64,000 bases of DNA from Pelolinea sp. (GCA_012797975.1 JAAZOD010000015.1:29438-93437), one strand, 5' to 3'. Shown: positions 1 to 9,092, counted from the stretch's first letter. Made by a program: numbers and translations. Notes: a model not told the origin generated them from the sequence alone.

Positions 1-531
1 TGCCCCAAACTGGAAGGAATAAACCGGGGCGGCTGTTTCAAAGCCGGTGAGCGTTTGGCTGACCTGACCAGCAGTGATATCCCACAGATCGATCGACCAG
101 GTATCCGAGCTGGCTATTCCCAGGGTTTTTCCATCAGGGGAAAAGGCAGCCAGTTGAACAAAGGCATCTTGCGGGATTCGAGCGACTTCCTGCTCCGCAA
201 TCACATCATAAAGAACGATGGATGGCTCATCCAGCGCATAGGCGATCAGTTTTCCATCCGGTGAAGTATCGTACAGCGCCCCATATTCCCCCACATCATA
301 CGAAGCGACGGCCTGGAAAGTTTGGGAATCGTACAGGTCTGCGGTGCGAACGCCTTTTAGCCAGAAAGCCTTGCCATCCAGGGTCCATTTGCCCGTCAAC
401 GCTTCGCTGGATTGCAGCACCGGGCTGCCGGCGAGCTGCGTGATGGTCTCTTTTGTGATCACCGTTGCAGAAGGTGTGCATGCGGCACAGGACAGCGCCA
501 GCGCAAGAACCAGCACAAACAACGTTTTCAT
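1..531 (-). CDS. WD40-like repeat lipoprotein (3' part missing)
   Basis: The reading frame starts at an ATG at 531 and stays open to the left edge, so only the first 177 residues are visible. The N-terminus is a hydrophobic signal (MKTLFVLVLALAL) followed by Cys-Ala-Ala-Cys, which fits a lipoprotein signal peptide, though the lipobox is not ideal. Downstream are beta-propeller-like blocks with phrases such as FSPDGKTLGIAS and DLWDI, typical of WD40 strands. It is probably an exported, membrane-anchored scaffold or sensor protein. The substrate or partner is unknown. It lies on the same strand as, and 49 bp beyond, the glycosidase-like gene, so the two may be co-transcribed. Confidence 0.7.
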   Translation of the reverse strand, partial: MKTLFVLVLALALSCAACTPSATVITKETITQLAGSPVLQSSEALTGKWTLDGKAFWLKGVRTADLYDSQTFQAVASYDVGEYGALYDTSPDGKLIAYALDEPSIVLYDVIAEQEVARIPQDAFVQLAAFSPDGKTLGIASSDTWSIDLWDITAGQVSQTLTGFETAAPVYSFQFGA

Positions 532-580
532 CGATCTTTTCATAAAATGCTCCAATCTCATTCTTTCCTTGTATACGTTT

Positions 581-2203
581 TCACTTGGCAAATTGTTCCA
601 CATTGAGGGCTTCGTCCAGCCATTCCATGAAACTTTCCTTCAGCATGGTGAACAGACTCTCCTTCTTTTCATCCACCCACGCCTCCACTTCCTGACCGGC
701 CTTTTCCTTTTGTGACTCGATGAGATCTTGCGCACTGCTCTTCAGCGACCGCCCGGTGGAGTCAAGCACGCCCTGCATTTGCAGCGACAGCCGTTCTTGC
801 ACATCGCTGGGGATCGCTTTTACCAGAACCGGTCTCTCGCTTAACAGGAAAGCGGTCTCTCCGTTGGCATCGGCAGAAAGCTCCATGCCGCTTCCATTTT
901 TAACGGAATCCGCATCCAGCGAGAACGCCTCCAACTGATATCCGCTCACATTTTTCAGGGAAAACGGCAGGAATTCATCCCCTCCGTAGCCGCGCCATAC
1001 GAAGATGTTCACCATGCCGGAGATGGTCAGTCGATACTGGTAATAGCCGTTGAGCACATCACTGGCATCAACCGCACTGCGCAAGCCCTGCAAACTGGCG
1101 GAAAGGTTCTTCAACACCTGCTGGCTGAAAATCCCAAAAGAAGCATCCCCTGCCTGATCGGAATCAGCATATTGCCAGTAGATTTTTTCCACATTGTGCC
1201 TGCCCAGCAGCATGACCGACGCGCGGGCGAGGAAATCAGAACGCACCACATCCGTCAACGTGCCCCGCTCGCTTGCAATATCAGCCAGATCCTGATCGCT
1301 CCATGCCATGCCGGTGATCCAGATCGGCTTTTCCCCATACTGGCTGCCGGTGGCATCCACCAGCGCGATGATCTCTGCCAGGTTGAAGCCGCCCTCGGCG
1401 CTGGTTAAGCAGGTGCCTGAAACGGTATCATAGGTCTGGTACATATACTTGCCTTCCGGTGCAGTGGCATAGGTGGTCAGATCGATACCGATCACATCAA
1501 AAGCATCCCAAACCTGCAGAGTGTTCATGCTGTTCAAAAATGCGCTGGGCTGGTTGATGCAGTTTCCCGTGTCACTGGCAATGCCGCCCAGGATGACAAT
1601 ATCGCTTTGGGATGCCTCTTTAATGGCATCAGAGGCAAGCAGCAAACGCTGAGCATAGGTGGAAGGGCTGGCCAGCACGGCAGCAACGACCGGTTGATCC
1701 TGAAGCTCAAAAGGCAGGTTGACGGATTCTCCGATCTGCCATGCATCCACAAGCTCCCCGAATTGGGCAACAGCCGCTTTCACATAGCGATCCCAGCTTT
1801 CCAGGTATGTTGAAGCAATGCTCTCTTCGCTGAGATTGGCATACTGCAAATAGGGCGGGAAGCCTTCCAACAGGAGGGTGACGGAAATGCCCTGCCGGTC
1901 AAGCTGTTTGACCAGGTCCAGCAGATCGATCGGCGTTCCCTGCGGATTAATGGACCAGGTGAACAGGCCGGCAGACTGCTCGACATTTTGCCAGGGAATG
2001 GCCAGCTTGATCGAAGTGACCCCCAGAGCGGTTGCAGTATCGATGAATTGCTCGCTGTTCCCGGCGCTGGATAAAAGATAGTCGCTCATATCCAAACCAA
2101 CAGGGGAAGGGCTGGCAAGAACCGTGGAACCTTTCTTCAAAAAGATCGAAACCACTGCAGCCAGCAAAACCACCACCAGAAGAAACGAAAAGAATTTTTT
2201 CAT
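581..2203 (-). CDS. secreted/anchored glycoside-hydrolase-like TIM barrel protein, probably catalytically degenerate
   Basis: The 540-residue protein has an N-terminal hydrophobic anchor (residues about 4-22) and then a GH-A clan-like (beta/alpha)8 pattern: a W..VE..G.F.W segment near residues 71-83, the WQIGES strand-4 motif with Glu159, and a KPIWIT strand-7 motif near 292-297. In active GH-A enzymes the strand-7 motif is followed by the nucleophile Glu (ITE.GW). Here it reads ITGMAW, with Gly298 in that position, and the Asn usually before the acid/base Glu is also absent. The last 60-70 residues are highly charged and probably helical. It may bind glycans or act as a structural protein rather than as a glycosidase. 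A GAGGATC ribosome binding site precedes the ATG. Confidence 0.6.
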   Translation of the reverse strand: MKKFFSFLLVVVLLAAVVSIFLKKGSTVLASPSPVGLDMSDYLLSSAGNSEQFIDTATALGVTSIKLAIPWQNVEQSAGLFTWSINPQGTPIDLLDLVKQLDRQGISVTLLLEGFPPYLQYANLSEESIASTYLESWDRYVKAAVAQFGELVDAWQIGESVNLPFELQDQPVVAAVLASPSTYAQRLLLASDAIKEASQSDIVILGGIASDTGNCINQPSAFLNSMNTLQVWDAFDVIGIDLTTYATAPEGKYMYQTYDTVSGTCLTSAEGGFNLAEIIALVDATGSQYGEKPIWITGMAWSDQDLADIASERGTLTDVVRSDFLARASVMLLGRHNVEKIYWQYADSDQAGDASFGIFSQQVLKNLSASLQGLRSAVDASDVLNGYYQYRLTISGMVNIFVWRGYGGDEFLPFSLKNVSGYQLEAFSLDADSVKNGSGMELSADANGETAFLLSERPVLVKAIPSDVQERLSLQMQGVLDSTGRSLKSSAQDLIESQKEKAGQEVEAWVDEKKESLFTMLKESFMEWLDEALNVEQFAK

Positions 2204-2327
2204 AGCTGATCCTCGTCAAACCATTAACATAGAACAACCAATGATCAGGTTGCAATCTCCATGCCAAACGCAAGAATGAAAAATTTTCCAAAATCACGAT
2301 AGAATACAATAAACAAGGTTTTGACTC

Positions 2328-3212
2328 ATGGCAGAAAAGATCAATAACCAGGAAGAAAATACCGTTCCACGTTTTGCCGTTCTGCAATTATCAGGATGCG
2401 CCGGATGTGAGGTATCTTTGTTGAATGCGCATGAATGGACGGAGCAATTCAAACTGACCTATATGCCGCTGGTCTCCAGCGCCTATGCTGTGCCCGAGGT
2501 CGACATCCTGCTCATCAGCGGCGGGGTGCGAACGGACGAAGATACCTACCACTTGAAGAACGCGGTCAAGAACGCGAAAAAGGTCGTGGCGGTCGGAACG
2601 TGTGCCATCTCAGGCGGTGTGGCCAATCTGGGAAACCGGGATGAGGTGCGCCAGCTTTTCCTGAGCCGGCAAGATCGCCTGGAAGTGCCGCGCATGCTGC
2701 CGCGCTCCAGACCGGTGGACGATCTGGTCTCCATCGATCTTTACCTGCCGGGCTGCCCTCCCACCCCCGAGCTTTTCATGGCTGCGCTGACCAACCCGGC
2801 CGGATATCCGGCCAGCATGATCGTATGCCAGGAATGCGGGCGAAAAAAACTGAAGGAACCCAAACCAGATCATTTTCTCGGTTTTCAGAAAGGCAAGGTG
2901 GATCCCGAAATCTGCCTGATCAACCAGGGGTATGCCTGCATCGGCACCAGCACCCGCGGGGGATGCCGCGCCCCCTGCACACGGGCAGGGCACCCATGTG
3001 TGGGCTGCCGCGGTCCATCCAATGCGTTGATCGAGAAAGATTCCCAGGCATGGCTGGAAGCGATCCAGAAAGTCTTTCACGGAATGACGAACATCGCGGA
3101 CGAGGAATTGAAGGAAGCGTTGCTTTCACCACAACTGGCGTTGTTCCTGTTCCAATTTTCGGATTACGCAGGTGGAAATAAACCTCCCCGCCCCAAAGAA
3201 AAGGTATTGTAA
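2328..3212 (+). CDS. [NiFe] hydrogenase small (Fe-S) subunit, group 3-like
   Basis: This is the electron-transferring subunit of a cytoplasmic [NiFe] hydrogenase. The 294-residue protein has the proximal-cluster motif SGCAGCE (Cys24, Cys27), then GTCAISGG and LPGCPPTPE, which complete the proximal [4Fe-4S] site. The C-terminal third holds a second Cys-rich block (CQECG; CLINQGYACIG; GGCRAPC; CVGC) that should bind further clusters, as in F420-non-reducing (Mvh), HoxY or sulfhydrogenase delta subunits. There is no Tat signal, so it is cytoplasmic. The stop overlaps the large-subunit start (TAATG), which indicates translational coupling. No diaphorase, Hdr or hyp maturation genes lie nearby, so the physiological electron acceptor cannot be read from context. 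Confidence 0.88.
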   Translation: MAEKINNQEENTVPRFAVLQLSGCAGCEVSLLNAHEWTEQFKLTYMPLVSSAYAVPEVDILLISGGVRTDEDTYHLKNAVKNAKKVVAVGTCAISGGVANLGNRDEVRQLFLSRQDRLEVPRMLPRSRPVDDLVSIDLYLPGCPPTPELFMAALTNPAGYPASMIVCQECGRKKLKEPKPDHFLGFQKGKVDPEICLINQGYACIGTSTRGGCRAPCTRAGHPCVGCRGPSNALIEKDSQAWLEAIQKVFHGMTNIADEELKEALLSPQLALFLFQFSDYAGGNKPPRPKEKVL

Positions 3213-4525
3213 TGACCACACTCACATTTCCTCTCAGCCGCATTGAAGGGCATGCGCGGGTTGAAATCGAGGTCCAGAACGGAAAGGTCATCTCCACCCG
3301 TTTCAAAGCCACCGAGATGCGCGGATTCGACATTTTCGTGCAGGGTGTACCGGCAGAACAAATGCCGGTCATCGTGCCGCGCATCTGCGGCGTTTGCTCC
3401 ACAGCCCATCACGTGGCATCGGTGAAAGCCCTGGAAGACGCCTACGGGGTAACCCCTCCGCCGCTGGCATCGAAGATCCGCTCTCTGCTGCTGCTTGGGC
3501 AGCTCCTTCAAAACCAGGCCACCTCTTTGTTCATCTTCACCATGCCTGACCGGGTGGGCGTCAACAGTCTGTTCGAAATGGACACCGTTCCAGAAGATAA
3601 AGCCATAACCTTCGAAATCGCCCAGCGCGCGCTCAAGATCCGTGAGTTGGGCACCGATCTGATCACCCTGGCCGGCGGTCAATTCATCCATCCCGTACGG
3701 GCCGTGGTGGGCGGGGTGAACGCAGGCATTCCCGCAGAACAGGCGGAGCGCATGGCGGCGCGGTTGGAGCAGGTGCTGCCCATGGCGTGCGACCTCTTCG
3801 ACGCATACTGGGAGCTGACCATCCGCATGAAAGATCGCATCGGCAGTTGGGGCGATGACCAGCCGGCATACTACATCACCTCGACCGGCAAAGTGAAACC
3901 CGACTTCAACAGCCATGAGATCCGTGTGATGAACCCGGCCGGAGAATGCTGTGAAATCTTCTCGCCCAGTTCATTCCGAGAGGTGCTGGAATTCGAGGAA
4001 AGTGAATATTCGTATGCCGGCAAGACCTCCTACAAAGGCGGGGTGATCCGCGCCAATTCTCTGGCACGCGCCAACCTCACCGCCCACATGGGCACGAAAG
4101 TGGCAAACGGATATCTGCACCGCCTGCGCATCGAATTTGGCACGCCTGCCCACCCCATCATGCTCTTTGAACTGGCACGCGGCATTGAACTGGTCTATGC
4201 CATCGAACGGGCGGCACAGCTACTGGAGCAACCTTTGGATAAAGAGGATACGGACGTACCCTACACCCCACGGGATGGCGAAGGGTATGGACTGGTGGAA
4301 GCACCACGCGGTCCTCTCATCCATCACTACGCAATCGAAAAAGGAAAGATCGCCAAAGCCGAGTTCATCATCCCGACCGTTCATAACATGCTTTCCATTG
4401 AGAGAGCATTGAAAGTGGCGGCAGAGCGGTACATCCAAGGAGATACGGTGAACATGGAACTGGAACGCGCCGTGGGAAGGGTGGTGCGGGCTTTCGACCC
4501 GTGCATCGCTTGCGCAACACATTAG
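3212..4525 (+). CDS. [NiFe] hydrogenase large subunit lacking a C-terminal extension
   Basis: The catalytic subunit carries both metal-binding motifs: RICGVC (Cys59, Cys62) near the N-terminus and DPCIACATH (Cys431, Cys434) at the extreme C-terminus. It also has the SRIEGHARVEIE start typical of the family. The stop codon follows the His of the last motif directly. In most hydrogenases a further peptide is present and is cleaved after this His by a dedicated endopeptidase during Ni insertion. This protein therefore appears to be made in the already processed form, as known for H2-sensing and some CO-linked hydrogenases. Length and sequence resemble group 3 enzymes. It forms a dimer with the upstream small subunit. 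Confidence 0.9.
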   Translation: MTTLTFPLSRIEGHARVEIEVQNGKVISTRFKATEMRGFDIFVQGVPAEQMPVIVPRICGVCSTAHHVASVKALEDAYGVTPPPLASKIRSLLLLGQLLQNQATSLFIFTMPDRVGVNSLFEMDTVPEDKAITFEIAQRALKIRELGTDLITLAGGQFIHPVRAVVGGVNAGIPAEQAERMAARLEQVLPMACDLFDAYWELTIRMKDRIGSWGDDQPAYYITSTGKVKPDFNSHEIRVMNPAGECCEIFSPSSFREVLEFEESEYSYAGKTSYKGGVIRANSLARANLTAHMGTKVANGYLHRLRIEFGTPAHPIMLFELARGIELVYAIERAAQLLEQPLDKEDTDVPYTPRDGEGYGLVEAPRGPLIHHYAIEKGKIAKAEFIIPTVHNMLSIERALKVAAERYIQGDTVNMELERAVGRVVRAFDPCIACATH

Positions 4526-4603
4526 AAATTCATCGGGAATATGCTTGTTTTCCATTTTTATTCCGCTAGAATGAAAATAGATTAATATAATATGGAGGAA
4601 TAT

Positions 4604-4978
4604 ATGTCATACAGCAATGGGGAACCCAGTTTCGGATTTTTATTCGCCTATTTTCTTTTTATCATTGCCATCGTCGGTTTCTATCTTTACTGCTACTGGC
4701 GCCTTTTTGAGAAGACCGGGCGGGAAGGTTGGGAAGGTCTGGTGCCGGGGCATAACACAGTGGAAATGTTCAAGATCATCGGGAGGCCGGGCTGGTGGTT
4801 CTTCCTGCTGCTGATCCCGATCGCAAACATCGTCATTGAGATCATGGTGCTGTTCGATCTGGCAAAAGCATTTGGCAAAGATACCGGTTTTGGTTTTGGG
4901 CTGCTCTTCCTTTCCTTCATCTTCCTGCCCATCCTGGCATTGGGCGATGCCGAATACCAGGGCCCACTGACCCACTAG
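4604..4978 (+). CDS. small integral membrane protein (DUF5684-like)
   Basis: The 124-residue protein has several hydrophobic segments and the signature block GLVPGHNTVEMFKI...GRPGWW...IPIANIV...DLAKAFGKDTGFGFGL seen in DUF5684-type membrane proteins of unknown function, which also occur fused or next to signal peptidases. The start is set at 4604 because a GGAGGA Shine-Dalgarno lies at 4594-4599. The in-frame ATG at 4592 overlaps that site and is less likely. It follows the hydrogenase large subunit by about 80 bp and may share its transcript, ending at the hairpin at 4991-5020. Confidence 0.65.
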   Translation: MSYSNGEPSFGFLFAYFLFIIAIVGFYLYCYWRLFEKTGREGWEGLVPGHNTVEMFKIIGRPGWWFFLLLIPIANIVIEIMVLFDLAKAFGKDTGFGFGLLFLSFIFLPILALGDAEYQGPLTH

Positions 4979-4990
4979 GTTGTGATTGCA

Positions 4991-5020
4991 AACAAAGACA
5001 GCCGACCGGCTGTCTTTGTT
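4991..5020. terminator. bidirectional terminator between membrane protein and tetR
   Basis: A 13-bp perfect stem (AACAAAGACAGCC / GGCTGTCTTTGTT) with a 4-base loop sits between convergent genes. T-rich sequence is partly built into the stem, so it can serve both directions. Confidence 0.75.
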
Positions 5021-5631
5021 TATTGGAGAGGGAGCAGGGTAAACCGGTTCAAGGCATGGGTGAGGATCTGCTTCAATTCATACCGGTCGAGAATGGTATG
5101 TGAGATCTGTCCTTCCAAATAGAGCGAGATCAAGCCATGGATCTGCGCCCACAATGCCGTGGATGTCAATTCTGCATCTCCCTCCGGTAAAACAGCGTTC
5201 GCCTGGCAGATGGCAACCACCTTGACCACCATGTGAAATGTCCTTTGGACCACATCCACCAGATCGGGATATTCGTTCCCCTTTTCCAAGATCCCCGAAA
5301 ACATCACCTTGAATGTGTCGCTTTCCTTCAGCGCAAATTCCATATACACCCAGGCGGTTTCCAGCAGCAATCGCCCGGGGGCAGTTTCATTTTTTTCAAA
5401 TACCTCCTGCAGGGCAGCCAGCAATTCTTTGAAACCCTCGATCGAGATCGCAGCGATGAGAGCCTGTTTATCTTTGAAATGGGCGTAAGGCGCAGAGTGG
5501 CTGACACCGGCTTTCTTTGCCACCTTGCGCAAACTCAGCGCCCCCACCCCTTCACGCGCCAATATCTCCACCCCTGCCACGATCAGTGCATTTTTCAAAT
5601 CACCATGATGGTAGGAGCTCTTATTTTCCAT
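5020..5631 (-). CDS. TetR/AcrR family transcriptional regulator
   Basis: The 203-residue protein has the typical N-terminal helix-turn-helix (SLRKVAKKAGVSHSAPYAHFKDKQALI, residues about 33-57), preceded by SSYHHGDLKNALI, a start shared by many TetR proteins with a WHG-type C-terminal ligand domain. It is divergently oriented to the aldolase-aminotransferase-MFS-kinase operon, separated by 81 bp that contain two overlapping promoters. It is therefore a good candidate local repressor of that operon and of itself, relieved by a pathway intermediate. The ligand is unknown. Confidence 0.85.
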   Translation of the reverse strand: MENKSSYHHGDLKNALIVAGVEILAREGVGALSLRKVAKKAGVSHSAPYAHFKDKQALIAAISIEGFKELLAALQEVFEKNETAPGRLLLETAWVYMEFALKESDTFKVMFSGILEKGNEYPDLVDVVQRTFHMVVKVVAICQANAVLPEGDAELTSTALWAQIHGLISLYLEGQISHTILDRYELKQILTHALNRFTLLPLQ

Positions 5632-5648
5632 GCCTGACTTTTCTCATC

Positions 5649-5677
5649 TTGACACTGTCTAGATTATATTGGATAAT
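5649..5677 (+). promoter_or_regulatory. sigma70-type promoter of the catabolic operon
   Basis: TTGACA (5649-5654), 17 bp spacer, GATAAT (5672-5677). Start of transcription is expected near 5684, about 29 nt before the aldolase ATG at 5713. It overlaps the opposing tetR promoter. Confidence 0.65.
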
Positions 5678-5691
5678 GAACGGTACTTCAA
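5663..5691 (-). promoter_or_regulatory. divergent tetR promoter overlapping the operon promoter
   Basis: On the minus strand, TTGAAG (5691-5686), 17 bp, TATAAT (5668-5663). The -10 boxes and spacers of the two divergent promoters interleave, so one bound regulator, or RNA polymerase itself, would block both. Confidence 0.6.
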
Positions 5692-5712
5692 GTGTAACAG
5701 AAAGAGGAAGAA

Positions 5713-6384
5713 ATGGCAGGATATGACCGGCAAAAACAAAGTGTGAGCGAGCTATGCCAGATCTTGCTGAAACGGGGCTATTTGAAAACAACCGAGGGGA
5801 ATGTGTCAGTGCGCGTGGCACAGGGGACGGCCTTCGCCATCACCCCCTCCAGCTACGATTATGCACTCATGAAGGCGGACGACATCTGTGTGCTCGATTT
5901 TGGCCTGACCCAGCTTGAGGGAGACCGCAAACCTTCCATCGAGAGCGCCATGCATGCCGCCGTCTATCAGACCCGCCCCGATGTGCATGTCATCATTCAC
6001 ACCCACCAACCTTATGCCAGTGCGTTGGGTATTCTCAATAAACCGATCCCGCACCTGTTCGATGAACAGGTGCGTTTTTTGGGGCGCTCCGTCGAAATCA
6101 TCCCTTACGCTCCATCAGGGACGGGCATGTTGAAGAAGAACGTGCGCAGGATGATCGGCAACGGGAACAATGCTTTCATCCTGCAAAACCATGGTGTGCT
6201 GGTTTTTGGCGGGGATGCGGAACTGGCCATCCATACCATGGCACTGCTCGAAAAATGTGCGCTGGTCTACTTGCTTTCTCTGCTGACAGAAGAAAAAGTA
6301 TCCAGGATTCCGCTGGCGGTGCGCGAGATCGCTTTCTCCAAACTGCGCGCCGATGAAAAGAGATTTGCAAAGCTTGATCTGTAG
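5713..6384 (+). CDS. class II aldolase/adducin family protein
   Basis: A 223-residue member of the zinc-dependent class II aldolase/epimerase family (L-fuculose-phosphate aldolase, ribulose-5-phosphate 4-epimerase relatives). Visible motifs are TTEGNVSVR near the N-terminus, the phosphate-contact region ITPSSYDY, the ESAMH block with the catalytic Glu, the HTHQP zinc ligands and the later QNHGVLVFG zinc His. It is the first gene of an operon with an aminotransferase, an MFS carrier and a sugar kinase. It probably cleaves or epimerises a phosphorylated product of that kinase. The exact substrate cannot be read from the sequence. Confidence 0.85.
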   Translation: MAGYDRQKQSVSELCQILLKRGYLKTTEGNVSVRVAQGTAFAITPSSYDYALMKADDICVLDFGLTQLEGDRKPSIESAMHAAVYQTRPDVHVIIHTHQPYASALGILNKPIPHLFDEQVRFLGRSVEIIPYAPSGTGMLKKNVRRMIGNGNNAFILQNHGVLVFGGDAELAIHTMALLEKCALVYLLSLLTEEKVSRIPLAVREIAFSKLRADEKRFAKLDL

Positions 6385-6397
6385 AGGAAAATGAACC

Positions 6398-7852
6398 ATG
6401 AGTGAACAAAAATACGCCATCTCCCAATATCCGGATGTGGATGCCATCTATCAACAACTGGATGCATTGGTCAGCCAACCCCTGCGCCCGCTCAAACGCG
6501 AGGCCATGCAGGCTGTGCTGGAATATTACGATTCAAAATGTGCACGTTCCAAACAGCTTACGGATGAAGCAAAACAGATCATCCCGGGCGGGGTGCAGCA
6601 CAACCTGGCCTTCAACTATCCCTTCCCCATCGCCATAGAAAAGGCCCAGGATGCTCATTTATGGGACGTGGACGGAAACCGTTATATCGATTTTCTGCAG
6701 GCGGGCGGCCCCACCATGCTGGGCAGCAATTATGCTCCGCTTCGTGAAAAAGTATTCGAACTGCTGCGTTCCTGCGGACCCGTGACCGGCCTGTTTCACG
6801 AATTTGAACTCAAGCTGGCACGATTGATCCAAAGTTATATGCCATCCATTGAAATGTTCCGCATGCTCGGTTCCGGCACCGAAGGGGTGATGGCCGCCAT
6901 CCGCGCCGCCCGCACTTTCACCAAAAAGAAGTATGTCATCAAGGTGGGGGGTGCCTATCACGGCTGGAGCGATGGGATGATCTATGGGCTGCATGTGCCG
7001 GGCACAGGCCGGCTGGAAGCCAAGGGTATTCCGCACGGCGGAACATCGGCAACGCAGGAATTCTTTCCCAACTCCCTCTCTGCTTTGCGCCGGCATCTGA
7101 TCCTCAACCGTGTCCGCGGCGGTACTGCGGCGGTCATCCTGGAACCGGTCGGCCCCGAATCAGGCACGCGGCCCGTGCCGTATGATTTCAATCGAAAGGT
7201 GCGCGAATTATGCGATGAATTTGGAGCTTTGTTGATCTTTGATGAGGTGGTCACCGGTTTTCGGTTGGGCATGAGGGGAGCCCAGGGCTACTTTGGGGTG
7301 AAACCCGATCTGACCGTTTTTGGGAAATGCATCACCGGCGGCTATCCGATGGCCGGCGGAGTGGGTGGACGAGCGGACGTGGTAAGCTGTTTCGCGGCCG
7401 GCATCGGCGGAACCGGTGAGCGGGCGTATATCGGCGGCACCCTTTCCGCCAACCCCCTTTCCTGTGTGGCAGGCTATTATGCGCTCAAAGAAATGGAACG
7501 CACCAATGCACCGCTGATCGCGGGGAAAGCCGGGGACCGGCTGACCGCCGGATTGCAGAACATCATCACCCGCCTGGGGCTGCCCTTTGTGGCATACAAC
7601 CAGGGCAGCATTGTTCATCTGGAAACATCCGGTGTGATGCTGTTGGACCTGCACAACCCCATCCGCACGCTGAAAGAACTAAAACCGCGCAAACACATGA
7701 TCGAGGAAATGGGCGCCGCCTACATGGCCAATGGGTTGATCACCCTGGCCGGTTCGCGCATGTACACCTCATTAGCCGATACGGATGCAGTGATCGATGA
7801 AGCGCTCAACCGTTTTGAAACGGTACTATCATGTATTGAAGGTGTTAAATAA
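6398..7852 (+). CDS. class III PLP-dependent aminotransferase (glutamate-1-semialdehyde aminomutase-like)
   Basis: The 484-residue protein belongs to the fold-type I, class III aminotransferases. It has GGVQHN and WDVDGNRYIDF near the N-terminus, the cofactor-phosphate region GSGTEGVMAAIRAAR, FDEVVTGFR with the PLP-pyridine Asp, and FGKCITGG with the Schiff-base Lys310. The N-terminus has about 50 residues more than typical glutamate-1-semialdehyde aminomutase, and this gene lies in a catabolic operon, not with heme genes. It is more likely a transaminase or mutase acting on an amino compound or keto acid imported by the neighbouring carrier. A GAGGAAAA ribosome binding site lies upstream, and 13 bp separate it from the aldolase gene. 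Confidence 0.83.
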   Translation: MSEQKYAISQYPDVDAIYQQLDALVSQPLRPLKREAMQAVLEYYDSKCARSKQLTDEAKQIIPGGVQHNLAFNYPFPIAIEKAQDAHLWDVDGNRYIDFLQAGGPTMLGSNYAPLREKVFELLRSCGPVTGLFHEFELKLARLIQSYMPSIEMFRMLGSGTEGVMAAIRAARTFTKKKYVIKVGGAYHGWSDGMIYGLHVPGTGRLEAKGIPHGGTSATQEFFPNSLSALRRHLILNRVRGGTAAVILEPVGPESGTRPVPYDFNRKVRELCDEFGALLIFDEVVTGFRLGMRGAQGYFGVKPDLTVFGKCITGGYPMAGGVGGRADVVSCFAAGIGGTGERAYIGGTLSANPLSCVAGYYALKEMERTNAPLIAGKAGDRLTAGLQNIITRLGLPFVAYNQGSIVHLETSGVMLLDLHNPIRTLKELKPRKHMIEEMGAAYMANGLITLAGSRMYTSLADTDAVIDEALNRFETVLSCIEGVK

Positions 7853-7883
7853 TCCAATGGAATTGAATTAAGGAGGGTTCACA

Positions 7884-9092
7884 ATGGCACAAGAGTACAA
7901 ACTATATAAGTATCGTTGGGTGGTTTTGGCTGTTTTCATGTTCATCAATCTGACCATGCAAATGCTGTGGATCTCGTATGCTCCCATCACCGGTCCGGCA
8001 GCGACCTATTACGGTGTAACCGACCTGAAGATCGGGCTGCTCTCCATGGTATTCATGATCGCCTTCATCCCGCTTTCCCTGCCAGTTTCCTGGATCATCG
8101 ATAAATATGGCTATCGCAAAGCGGTGAGCATTGGCGCCATTCTGATGGGTGTGTTCGGACTGGTGCGCGGTTTTGCCGGCACCAACTATGCGACGGCATT
8201 GATCAGCACCATCGGGATCGCGGTGGCCCAGCCATTTCTATTGAACGCGTGGACGACCGTTCCGGCGAAATGGTTCAAGAAAGAAGAACGTGCCACCATC
8301 GTTGGGTTCATCACGCTGGCCAACCTGGTGGGAACCGGATTGGGAATGGTCATCACGCCCATGCTGTACGAAGGCGGTACCCCCATCGCGTCCATTCAAG
8401 TGATCTACGGAGGGATCGCCGCGCTGTCATCCCTGCTGTTCCTCATTCTCGCCCGCGAAAATCCACCCACCCCACCCTGTGCGGAAGAGGGGGAGGTGCG
8501 CGCACTCATGCTGGATGGATTGAAACACGCCCTGAAAGTGAAGCCATTCCTGATGTTCCTGGCGATCTCTTTTGTGGGACTTGGCATCTTCAACGGTGTC
8601 ACCACCTGGGTGGAAGGCATCATCCGGCCACGCAGCTTCACCCCCACCGATGCCGGCACCATGGGCGCCCTGATGCTGGTGGGCGGAATACTGGGAGCCG
8701 TTGTGCTGCCAGCCATTTCCGACAAACAACAAAAACGGCAGCGCTTTTTATACCTCGGGATCGCCCTGGCCATTCCGGGATTGCTGGGGATCACCTATGC
8801 GACCAATTTGTGGATATTGTACGGCTCCGCTTTCGTCCTCGGCTTTTTCCTGGTCAGCGCCAACCCGATCGGAATGCAATATGCCACCGAAGTCACCTAC
8901 CCCACGCCCGAGGGCACATCCAATGGGCTCATCCAGCTCTGCGGCCAGGCAGCCGTGGTATTCGTGTATGTGATGGAAGCCATGCGCACGGAGGATGGTT
9001 CCTTCACACCTTCCCTGCTGCTGGCAGCAGCACTGTTGGGCGTATGCCTGCTGCTCATCACGCAAATGAAAGATGTTGAGAAGAGCAAGTAA
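7884..9092 (+). CDS. MFS family transporter
   Basis: The 402-residue protein is almost entirely hydrophobic, with about twelve probable membrane segments in two halves. It has the MFS-like loop 2-3 region SWIIDKYGYRKAV, with the Asp and Arg that gate many carriers. The central cytoplasmic loop is charged (residues about 195-212). A strong AAGGAGG site precedes the ATG. Its place between the aminotransferase and the FGGY kinase indicates uptake of the operon's substrate. The substrate is unknown. Confidence 0.85.
   Translation: MAQEYKLYKYRWVVLAVFMFINLTMQMLWISYAPITGPAATYYGVTDLKIGLLSMVFMIAFIPLSLPVSWIIDKYGYRKAVSIGAILMGVFGLVRGFAGTNYATALISTIGIAVAQPFLLNAWTTVPAKWFKKEERATIVGFITLANLVGTGLGMVITPMLYEGGTPIASIQVIYGGIAALSSLLFLILARENPPTPPCAEEGEVRALMLDGLKHALKVKPFLMFLAISFVGLGIFNGVTTWVEGIIRPRSFTPTDAGTMGALMLVGGILGAVVLPAISDKQQKRQRFLYLGIALAIPGLLGITYATNLWILYGSAFVLGFFLVSANPIGMQYATEVTYPTPEGTSNGLIQLCGQAAVVFVYVMEAMRTEDGSFTPSLLLAAALLGVCLLLITQMKDVEKSK

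Noticed and set aside
4571..4591. Promoter TATAAT at 4586-4591 before the membrane protein gene
   Set aside because: There is a good -10 hexamer but no matching -35 box at the right distance, and it lies too close to the ribosome binding site.
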